From Bacteroides sp. (GTDB taxonomy: Bacteria; Bacteroidota; Bacteroidia; Bacteroidales; Bacteroidaceae): 64,000 bases of DNA. The notes under the pieces were generated by a model. It was not told the origin of the DNA and searched no databases. It saw only the letters and a list, made by a program, of their open reading frames with translations. This document shows positions 43,058 through 49,817 of this stretch, in pieces (the first letter of the stretch is position 1; each line of letters opens with the position of its first letter). A program made the position numbers and the translations under genes. Where the stretch lies: contig JAMPDJ010000006.1 of NCBI GenBank assembly GCA_023665805.1, forward strand, positions 58,909-122,908, given 5' to 3'.

Positions 43058-45949
43058 TTAGAATCCGAAGGGAAAGTCTTCTTCACTTTCATCGTATTCA
43101 TCTTCGGGCTGGTTCTCCGTTTCATCGTCTTCTCCATTGTCCGGCACCTCGTCTTCGCCTCGGATGATGGTGCCGTTGTCCAAGCGCAGTTCTTCGGGAA
43201 TTTGCAGTGGAGTGAAGTGCTCGTCATAGAACGTCTTGTAATCGTCGAAGCTGTATTTGGTGCCCAAGAGGTTCAAGTTCTCCTCCAGAATCAACAGCGT
43301 GCGTATACCATCCAGCACAGTGGCCATGTGGCTGTCGGAATAAAGTTTCTGTGCATAGGCATGTACCTCGTCATAGCTGAGAAAGCCTTTGACAGTCAAC
43401 ATGCTGATGTCTCCGAGATCGCTGATTTCCAATTCAAAGTTGCGCACCATGAATGAGGTGAAGTTGTATCGCGCCATTTCGAAGAGCAATTGGTCTTCGT
43501 CCAAGGCACCTTTAGGATAGGCAAGCACGAAAGCGAAATTGCCAAGGCGGTCGTCCTTGAGTATGTTGTGTTCATCGGTGCTGTCGGCCTCGGCTCCGGA
43601 TGTTCGCCTTGCCCATATCCCGCTTGTGTCCCATGGACCCTCGTTAAGCAAGCGCCCCTCGTTGATACCCTTCATTATCTCTGCGGCCAGTTGGGCAATC
43701 TCTTCCGAGGAGTACTTCTCGGTCAGCTCTTTCAAGATGGAAAGGAATCCATCCCTGTTGCCCGAGTACAATTGTCCCATGGCATGGATGAACATGAAAC
43801 GTGCCCTGTGCTTGCCGTCGGGATAGTTCTCGGTGGAAAAATCGTAGTTGGACTTTACATGTTCGTAGTCTTTGTTCAGGTACGCCATGTATGCATCGGC
43901 ATAGATGGAGTCTTCCAGATGGCGTCCTCCGCGTGCGATGAGGTCGTACTGCGGATTGCCCAACAGTTGTGCATAGGTGTTTTGTGGAAATTCGTTGATG
44001 ATTTTGCGACGATAGAAGTCGGCTTCGTCATTCAAGGACAAACGTCCGCATGTCAGAAAAAGGTGGTAGCAGGCATCGCCAACCTTGTCATGTTCCGGGT
44101 AATCGGTGATGAAACGCAACAATGTCTTGCGTGCGAGGGGGAAATTCTCCAATTTCTCTTGTTCCAATACACCGGCCTGAAAAAGTGCATCGCTCAAGAC
44201 CTGATGTGATGTGGCCATCTGTTCCTCTGTGATAGGTATCTGCTTGAGGTAGAAGGCTTTGTTGCGAGGATCGTTCTCCGCACTGTCTGGCAAGGATTCC
44301 TCTGTGGTGTCTATGTCGGCAGTGTCCCACGAGTCGTCCTGGTCCAATGCGGCAATCTCGTCAGGCAATGTACCGTCCATGATGAAACCGCTCTTGTCTG
44401 CCCATCGCCAGTAGTCGGCATTCCTTCGTTTGCCCCATTTGCGCAAGAATGCGGCCTTGCCCTGTGCTACGGTGGCGGGGTTTGCAAAATACCATCCTAT
44501 TGTGGATTGTGCGGCATTCTGGGGTTGGGGGGATTGTGTGTTGCTGCCAATGTCGGTTGCTGAATTTCCTGTAGCTTCGTCACCACGTCGCTTGGCCTCT
44601 TCTTTTTCCTTCTTGATATATTCCTCGGCAAGATGTTTGGCCACGGCTTCGCGTTCTGTCTCAGGTAGTTTGGCCAGTGCTTGCAGGCTGTCTTGTAACT
44701 CTATGGCAGAGAGGGGTTCTGACAGGCCGTCCAGTGCCTTGCTGCGTTGTTCGGCTTGATAGTATTCTTCTTGTTCCTTGTCCAATGTGGAAAGGCATTC
44801 CTTGTAGCAGCGTGCAGCGTCTATGTATTCCTCGCGATTCCAATATAGATTGGCCAAACGTAGCAGCAGGGAGCTTTTGGCACTTCCGCCCTTGCTTTGC
44901 GTCAATCCCTGTTCCCATGCGTAGATGCAACGTAGGGTGTCGCTGGAATTCATGTAGATGTTTCCTATGGCCATATAGATTTGGTCGGCATAGGGTTTGT
45001 TGGTGCTTTTGCTTGCCATGCGTCGCAACTTGCGTATCATTCTGCTTGTCTGGCTTTTGTCGGCCATCTCGGATTGGAGGACGCGTGCGTTGAGGCTCAT
45101 CTCGTATGGAGGATTGGCACGCAGGACTTTGCGCAAGGCCGTATATGCCTCATTGCGCTTGCCGGTTTCGCGGCATAACTGCCCCAATAGGTAATTGAGA
45201 CGTGCTCGTGCTATGTTGCCTTTCTGGTGAGAGATGGTTTTGCGGAGCAATGGGATTGCCTCCTCGTACTGTCCGGTTTGGATGAGCCATGCCGTGCGTG
45301 TGTTGTCATAGCTCTGTTGGATTCTGTAGCTAAGACTGTCTTTTGTGAGCCTGCGTAGGACGTCCTCGGCATCGTATGGCCATTCCAAAGCCACATAGCA
45401 TCGTGCCAGCCATGTGCGTGCCAGGTTGGCCACGTCTGCTTGGGTGGAATATAGCCGTATGGCATAGTTGAATGTGGAGGCTGCCTCGATAAAGTCACCA
45501 CGGTTGAACTGGCTGACTCCCATCATTATCCAGGCTCTCCACAGGTATGGATTGAATTCCTTTCTGGCCAGGTAGTCCTTGACCTCTTGCGATTTTCTCT
45601 TGCCGGGTTTGACTTGTGGCCTCTTCTTGATGCTGTGCAGCTTGATGGCTTTTTCGCATTTCTCTATGGCTGTGGCATAGTTTCCCTTGCCCATTCCGGC
45701 AGTGGACTTGTTAGTGCTGATGTACATTGGCAAGAGGGAATTGTAGTCGTCACGGTGCCCTTCGGTTTGAGCGTCCATTCCCTTGATAAAAGCCTGTTCG
45801 CCATTGTACATTATGTTATAGTGTGCAGTCATGGAATGGTAGAAACGGCTCATGGGTGTGTTTTTCTTGGTAGAACACGAAGACATGGCACCAATGGTTA
45901 TCAGTGCCACAACCCACATTATCGTCTTGCTACTATGACTCATCTGCAA
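43058..45949 (-). CDS. porW: T9SS periplasmic TPR lipoprotein PorW/SprE
   Basis: 963 residues, lipobox MSSC (Cys 25). The N-terminal pattern STKKNTPMSRFYHSMTAHYN, then NGEQAFIKG and the long TPR solenoid are those of PorW/SprE, an outer-membrane lipoprotein required for type IX secretion and linking the PorKLMN core to the Sov-PorV translocon in studied species. A low-complexity region near 460-500 and a very acidic C-terminus (GEDEVPDNGEDDETENQPED) are also visible. With porX it shows the strain runs T9SS, which agrees with the sorting domain on the protein at 27969-31325. Confidence 0.9.
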   Translation of the reverse strand: MQMSHSSKTIMWVVALITIGAMSSCSTKKNTPMSRFYHSMTAHYNIMYNGEQAFIKGMDAQTEGHRDDYNSLLPMYISTNKSTAGMGKGNYATAIEKCEKAIKLHSIKKRPQVKPGKRKSQEVKDYLARKEFNPYLWRAWIMMGVSQFNRGDFIEAASTFNYAIRLYSTQADVANLARTWLARCYVALEWPYDAEDVLRRLTKDSLSYRIQQSYDNTRTAWLIQTGQYEEAIPLLRKTISHQKGNIARARLNYLLGQLCRETGKRNEAYTALRKVLRANPPYEMSLNARVLQSEMADKSQTSRMIRKLRRMASKSTNKPYADQIYMAIGNIYMNSSDTLRCIYAWEQGLTQSKGGSAKSSLLLRLANLYWNREEYIDAARCYKECLSTLDKEQEEYYQAEQRSKALDGLSEPLSAIELQDSLQALAKLPETEREAVAKHLAEEYIKKEKEEAKRRGDEATGNSATDIGSNTQSPQPQNAAQSTIGWYFANPATVAQGKAAFLRKWGKRRNADYWRWADKSGFIMDGTLPDEIAALDQDDSWDTADIDTTEESLPDSAENDPRNKAFYLKQIPITEEQMATSHQVLSDALFQAGVLEQEKLENFPLARKTLLRFITDYPEHDKVGDACYHLFLTCGRLSLNDEADFYRRKIINEFPQNTYAQLLGNPQYDLIARGGRHLEDSIYADAYMAYLNKDYEHVKSNYDFSTENYPDGKHRARFMFIHAMGQLYSGNRDGFLSILKELTEKYSSEEIAQLAAEIMKGINEGRLLNEGPWDTSGIWARRTSGAEADSTDEHNILKDDRLGNFAFVLAYPKGALDEDQLLFEMARYNFTSFMVRNFELEISDLGDISMLTVKGFLSYDEVHAYAQKLYSDSHMATVLDGIRTLLILEENLNLLGTKYSFDDYKTFYDEHFTPLQIPEELRLDNGTIIRGEDEVPDNGEDDETENQPEDEYDESEEDFPFGF

Positions 45950-45982
45950 CTATATGTACATATAACGTGCTGATGTGAAACT

Positions 45983-46303
45983 TTATTGCCGTCTTTCCCC
46001 TATAATCAGGAACACTTCATCTTTCAGTTCATCGGGCAGCTCCACTTGGCGCAGTTGCAGAGACCGTATCCAACCGGCAACTTCGTCTTCGCGCATGGTA
46101 TATAAAATGTAACGGAATTCCTCTATTTCTGGAGGCAGGAATTCGTCCGATGCTACGCCACGGAAACGGTCCAGCTCTTCGTCGTCGTAATACTCAACAT
46201 CCTTGCTTACGGCTGCCAAAAGGCTGTCTTTCTCGCATGTTTCATGCATGCCGCAGCATGTATCATCCGATGCTGCCATCTCTTTGTCATTGTTTCCTTC
46301 CAT
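45983..46303 (-). CDS. Conserved acidic hypothetical protein
   Basis: 106 residues with EYYDDEELDRFRGVASDEFL, EEFRYILYTMREDEVAGWIR and a final EVFLIIGERRQ. No signal peptide, acidic, likely cytoplasmic. I recognise the type as a small Bacteroidetes protein found near porW, without a known role. It starts 22 bp after aroA and ends 33 bp before porW. Confidence 0.75.
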   Translation of the reverse strand: MEGNNDKEMAASDDTCCGMHETCEKDSLLAAVSKDVEYYDDEELDRFRGVASDEFLPPEIEEFRYILYTMREDEVAGWIRSLQLRQVELPDELKDEVFLIIGERRQ

Positions 46304-46325
46304 GTAGGTTTACGTGTCTTTCATG

Positions 46326-47549
46326 TTATTGCAACTTGAAACCGGCTTGGCGCAAATCATCCCAATATGAGGGATATGATTTGCTTACAACCTGAGGATT
46401 GTTGATGATGATGCTTCCTTTCTTCAATGCAACCGGGGCAAAGGCCATGGCCATGCGGTGATCCTCGTATGTGTCTATGCCTATGGTGTTGTCTGGTGTG
46501 CTGGACGTGCGACCATCCCAATGCACTGCATCGTCACCTTCTACTCCAATGGAAATGCCCAGCTTGCTTAACTCCTTTTGCAAGGCATCTATGCGGTCGG
46601 TCTCCTTGATACGAAGCGTTTGCAGACCGGAAATTCTGAATGGTATGCCTGACATGCAGCAGGTGACAACAATGGTTTGTGCCAAATCCGGTTGGTTGCG
46701 CATGTCAAGGTCTAAAACGTTTGCCACGGAACCAGTCTTGAACAGACGTACTGAATTGCCTTCGTATTTCGTGCCTACGCCCAGAGGTTCGAATATTCTT
46801 GCAACTTCGGCATCGCCTTGAAGACTGTCTCGGAATAAGCCTGGCAGTATAAGCTCGGCATTTGAATCCCCGGAGAGTGCTACCATCTCGTACCAATATG
46901 ATGCCGCGCTCCAATCTCCTTCTATATAATACGGTATAGGAGAGTACGGCACTGGTTTTACGCAAATCTCTTTGTCCGAAATCCACTGTGCTGTAGCTCC
47001 GAATTGTTGCATTATGGCCATCGTCATGTCTATGTATGGACGGCTGATGACTTCTCCGGTCAGTGTAAGTGTAAGGCCGTGTTGCAGGGTGGGGGCTATC
47101 ATCAGCAGGGAACTGATATATTGGCTACTGACGTTTCCTGGCAGTGACAGGTTACCTCCACGTAGTGGCTTGCCGGAAATCTTCAGTGGCGGGTAGCCCT
47201 CGGCAGCTTGATACTCAATTTCTGCTCCTATGTTGCGCAATGCATCTACCAATATGCTTATGGGACGATGGCACATACGTTCTGTACCAGTAATGATGTG
47301 TTCACCAGAAGTGGTGGCAAGCAGTGAAGTGAGAAACCTCATGGCTGTGCCGGCAGCTTTTATGTCTATGGTGTGCGGCATATCACGCAGCGCGTCCACA
47401 ACTACCGTACTGTCGTCACAGGGAGATATGTTCTCTATTGGCAGTTGGTTGCCACTGAGGGCACGTATTATCAAAGCCCTGTTGCTGATACTCTTGCTTG
47501 CAGGCAAAGTAATGCATCTATGTAGTTTTTCTGGAGCAAAAAGTAGCAT
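46326..47549 (-). CDS. aroA: 3-phosphoshikimate 1-carboxyvinyltransferase (EPSP synthase)
   Basis: 407 residues. It joins phosphoenolpyruvate to shikimate 3-phosphate, the sixth step of the shikimate pathway that feeds the trp operon. Motifs: LPASKSISNRALI (substrate Lys and Ser-Arg), AAGTAMRFL, PLKISGKPLRGG, and IKETDRIDAL followed by TYEDHRMAMAFA (catalytic Asp/Glu). The usual LFLGNAGTA is reduced to KAAGTAMRFL, as in other Bacteroidales. First gene of the minus-strand run aroA-hyp-porW-porX. Confidence 0.95.
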   Translation of the reverse strand: MLLFAPEKLHRCITLPASKSISNRALIIRALSGNQLPIENISPCDDSTVVVDALRDMPHTIDIKAAGTAMRFLTSLLATTSGEHIITGTERMCHRPISILVDALRNIGAEIEYQAAEGYPPLKISGKPLRGGNLSLPGNVSSQYISSLLMIAPTLQHGLTLTLTGEVISRPYIDMTMAIMQQFGATAQWISDKEICVKPVPYSPIPYYIEGDWSAASYWYEMVALSGDSNAELILPGLFRDSLQGDAEVARIFEPLGVGTKYEGNSVRLFKTGSVANVLDLDMRNQPDLAQTIVVTCCMSGIPFRISGLQTLRIKETDRIDALQKELSKLGISIGVEGDDAVHWDGRTSSTPDNTIGIDTYEDHRMAMAFAPVALKKGSIIINNPQVVSKSYPSYWDDLRQAGFKLQ

Positions 47550-47606
47550 TTTCTGTGGTTCTTAGAAAAGAATTGCCTCATTTTTATGTACAAAAGTACA
47601 AATAAA

Positions 47607-47638
47607 TTTGGACAGTACAAAATAATGTCATACCTTTG
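47607..47638 (+). promoter_or_regulatory. Promoter of tRNA-Pro
   Basis: TTTG (47607-47610), 20 bases, then TACCTTTG (47631-47638): an exact match to both boxes of the Bacteroidetes consensus, 43 bp before the tRNA. Confidence 0.75.
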
Positions 47639-47681
47639 CACCGCAAACGAGAAAATAATGGTTCGTTTGCAGTTTAAGGAA

Positions 47682-47754
47682 CGGGATGTAGCGCAGTTGG
47701 TAGCGCACACGTCTGGGGGGCGCGAGGTCGCAAGTTCGAGTCTTGTCATCCCGA
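47682..47754 (+). tRNA. tRNA-Pro (GGG)
   Basis: 73 bases fold as a full cloverleaf: acceptor CGGGATG/CATCCCG with discriminator A, D-stem GCGC/GCGC, T-arm GCAAG TTCGAGT CTTGT. The anticodon loop CTGGGGG gives anticodon GGG. The anticodon stem CACGT/GCGCG has an A-C mismatch at 28-42 where A-U would be expected. CCA is not encoded. Own promoter upstream and terminator downstream. Confidence 0.93.
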
Positions 47755-47757
47755 CCT

Positions 47758-47796
47758 GAGAAAGTGGTAGCAGAAATGTTGCCACTCTCTCATTTT
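47758..47796 (+). terminator. Intrinsic terminator after tRNA-Pro
   Basis: GAGAAAGTGG-GCA pairs with T-GCCACTCTCTC, followed by ATTTT. Confidence 0.75.
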
Positions 47797-47833
47797 GGAC
47801 ACATGTGTATCGTCTGACGTGTGAATAATGGGT

Positions 47834-47919
47834 CAGTAGAAATTTAGTTGGGATATCCATATGTCTTAGCCAATCTGAAGAGAAAGAACTTTCTGTCCGC
47901 TGCCCCTAAATTTCTACTG
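47834..47919. repeat. 86-bp inverted-repeat element next to the tRNA
   Basis: Perfect 14-bp arms CAGTAGAAATTTAG (47834-47847) and CTAAATTTCTACTG (47906-47919), each followed or preceded by a G/C run. It fills the gap between the tRNA terminator and the left end of the insertion sequence and could be a separate small element. No second copy was seen in the window. Confidence 0.55.
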
Positions 47920-48035
47920 CCCCAAAGGACTAATTGCAAAAAAGTAGGCTGAAATATCCTATAGACTATTCAAAGTTGCTCTAATTGCAAAAAAAGTAGC
48001 CTAAGATCTCCAACTTTCCAATCTTCGAGTTCTTG

Positions 48036-49152
48036 TCAGTAATGTCTGGCTATATATTCCTCCAGAAGTCTCATGCGCCGTTGGCTGGATATTCCGCTAT
48101 GGTTTCGTAATAAGGTTTTCAATCTCTGATTAAGGCTTTCAATGGCAGCATTCGTGTTAGGTATGTAGAATTCCGGATAATGATCGTAGGTCCACAGATA
48201 GGGCATGTAAAATTTGAGTGACCGATATGCAGCCCTCGGTTTAGGATGCGTATAATGAGACATTCCGTCCAGTCCGACACTTTTCTCAGAAAGAAATTCT
48301 CTCCACTTTTCATGCCATTCATCTATGGCCTGACGGAAGTCCTGTTCCGGAATACGACATAACCGGTATGAGATGTCCAGGAGTTCCCGGGAGGCCTCCA
48401 GGTCCGGTTGGGATGTAAGGTGCCTGCGGACAATCTGAATCATGTGATATTGGCACATTTGCACACGGTAAGGTTTCAAAGCTGGGAATAGTCCACGCAT
48501 GCCGTCACATACGATACCGTATATCTTGAATACATTGGAGCGTAGCCAATCTATACCTTCCAGATAATCGCAGACCTTCTCATCATGAACGAACTTATGC
48601 CACAACACTTTGTTGCGGAAAGCATCCTTGATTATCACAAGACCGAAATGCCTGCCCCAATAAGTAGTATCCATATTGATTACCACATCCTTGTACTTGG
48701 ATATCATGTGTACATGACGCATATTTTTTCAGCCGTTCCCAGACCGTTCTGATACTTAATGAATATTTGGCTGAAAGCTGTCGCAAGGTCAATTTATTAT
48801 CAATATAATCCGTAATCAAAGTTTCATCATCGACCCTTTGGCCGCCGATAAACTGGCGGCCGCAGTCAAGGCATTTATACAGATGCCGATCACCCCGCCT
48901 GCCATTCTTCTTTACGTGTAGTGAATGGCACCATTTACCCCCAATCGGTCATTAGAACGTCAATTTGTATAAATCATCTGATTTATATTGCCTTTTCCTC
49001 CATTTTTGCCCTTCTCTTCGCCGTCTTGCTTCCCGTTTGGTCTTGCCATAGCTCGCTATGCCTTCGACAAAACGGTTGCAATACGAACGAACATAAAGGC
49101 AAAACGGATTGGAAATCTAATGACCGATTCGGGTTTACTCTTTTTTATTCAT
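48036..49152 (-). pseudogene. DDE transposase, interrupted by a MITE and frameshifted
   Basis: Reading on the minus strand, the remains are MNKK at 49152, a MITE, then a zinc ribbon (KWCHSLHVKKNG with YKCLDCGRQF), a helix-turn-helix (LTLRQLSAKYSLSIRTVWER), and after a frame change at about 48713 the catalytic part: Asp in VVINMDTTYWG, Asp in IYGIVCDGMRG, Glu in NTNAAIESLNQRL. This is the layout of IS256-like transposases with an N-terminal zinc finger (in the annotation of some databases, a variant Zn-binding type). Both frame problems fall at runs of six A, where five would restore the frame. It cannot make active transposase without slippage and MITE removal. Confidence 0.8.
48939..49133. 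repeat. MITE family 1, full copy B with perfect target duplication
   Basis: 195 bp. Ends CCCCAATCGGTCATTAGA and TCTAATGACCGATTCGGG form an 18-bp terminal inverted repeat with one mismatch. TTTAC flanks both sides (48934-48938 and 49134-49138), a clean 5-bp target duplication. An inner palindrome (CATAGCTCGCTATG) lies near the middle. It has inserted into the 5-prime end of the transposase gene and has no coding capacity. Confidence 0.92.
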
Positions 49153-49273
49153 ATATCATAACTTTCACTTGTACAAAAGTACTGATATTCAATTAAATAC
49201 AACGATTGAAGCCCACTTTTTTGCAATTAGTCCTTTTCGGACATATATCGGACAAAATTAGGTATATAAAAGA

Positions 49274-49310
49274 AATAAGTCACTGAAATACAGTGACTTA
49301 TTGTTTGCTT
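49274..49310. terminator. Hairpin, probable terminator
   Basis: AATAAGTCACTG pairs with CAGTGACTTATT across a 5-base loop, with T-rich sequence on the plus side and A-rich on the other, so it could end transcription in either direction. Confidence 0.6.
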
Positions 49311-49550
49311 CTGTGGTGCCACCAGGAATCGTAATAAATTCGCAAGTAGCTGTATATCATTACTTTTCAGAAATAGTACAAGAGTAATCTCCTCCTATTG
49401 CTCCACCGTTGGACTTCTGCGTTTTGCGTGTCGTTGCAGCGGATGATTTCTTGGCACAAAGGTAGTGATTTAGAACGAAAAATCATCATGCTTTTGACTT
49501 TTTAATCCACTTTTCTGAGAAACAATATAATAGATTCAAAATAGAAATAT

Positions 49551-49558
49551 TATATTTG
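49551..49558 (+). promoter_or_regulatory. Probable -7 box of the XRE/RM operon
   Basis: TATATTTG fits TAnnTTTG and lies 45 bp before the XRE start. The -33 region is AT-rich without an exact TTTG, which is often seen in controlled promoters. Confidence 0.45.
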
Positions 49559-49602
49559 CATTATAAATCAAAGTATTGTAATTAACTGGCAAATTAAGAC
49601 GT

Positions 49603-49815
49603 ATGGAATCTCAAAAAATCAATAGGCTAAAAGTTGTGTTAGTTGAGAATGGTAAAACTGGGAAATGGCTCGCTGAACAGGTCGGGAAGAACGAAGCAAC
49701 CGTTTCACGATGGTGTTCCAACAAGATGCAGCCCTCTCTTGATATGCTTGTGAAAATTGCAGCACTTTTGAATGTTGACCCTCGCCAACTTATCAACGGC
49801 AGTAATAATGATTGA
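49603..49815 (+). CDS. XRE-family helix-turn-helix regulator
   Basis: 70 residues forming one HTH domain: KTGKWLAEQVGKNEATVSRW is the helix-turn-helix, MLVKIAALLNVDPRQLI the closing helices. It resembles controller (C) proteins and small Cro-like regulators. It is placed 2 bp before the methylase gene, so it likely regulates the restriction operon, for instance by delaying HsdR expression on entry to a new host; no C-box was identified by eye. Confidence 0.85.
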   Translation: MESQKINRLKVVLVENGKTGKWLAEQVGKNEATVSRWCSNKMQPSLDMLVKIAALLNVDPRQLINGSNND

Positions 49816-49817
49816 TT

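Larger units (their letters stand above)
47924..49236 (-). mobile_element. Insertion sequence with 27-bp terminal inverted repeats, carrying an inserted MITE
   Basis: Left end AAAGGACTAATTGCAAAAAA then GTAGGCT; right end, reverse complemented, AAAGGACTAATTGCAAAAAA then GTGGGCT: 26 of 27 bases match. Near the left end a second CTAATTGCAAAAAAAGTAGC (47981-48000) repeats the terminal motif. Inside is a broken DDE transposase gene (48036-49152), itself split by a family-1 MITE at 48939-49133. Without the MITE and its 5-bp duplication the IS would be about 1.1 kb. No clear target duplication of the IS itself was identified. Confidence 0.85.
49237..49602. other. Gap between IS and the defence block
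   Basis: 366 bp without a gene. It holds a hairpin (49274-49310), a segment TGGTGCCACCAGGAATCG at 49314-49331 that resembles the reverse complement of a tRNA T-arm and 3-prime end, an orphan minus-strand -7 box (CTACCTTTGTGCC, 49453-49465) and the promoter region of the XRE gene. It looks like an old junction. Confidence 0.5.

Noticed and set aside
47682..47754. tRNA-Pro as integration site of the 49-63 kb element
   Set aside because: No duplicate of the tRNA 3-prime end was seen at the right flank, and CTnDOT-type integrases generally do not use tRNA ends.
49314..49331. Functional tRNA
   Set aside because: Only a T-arm and acceptor-end resemblance; no D-arm, anticodon arm or pairing acceptor strand in the neighbouring sequence.
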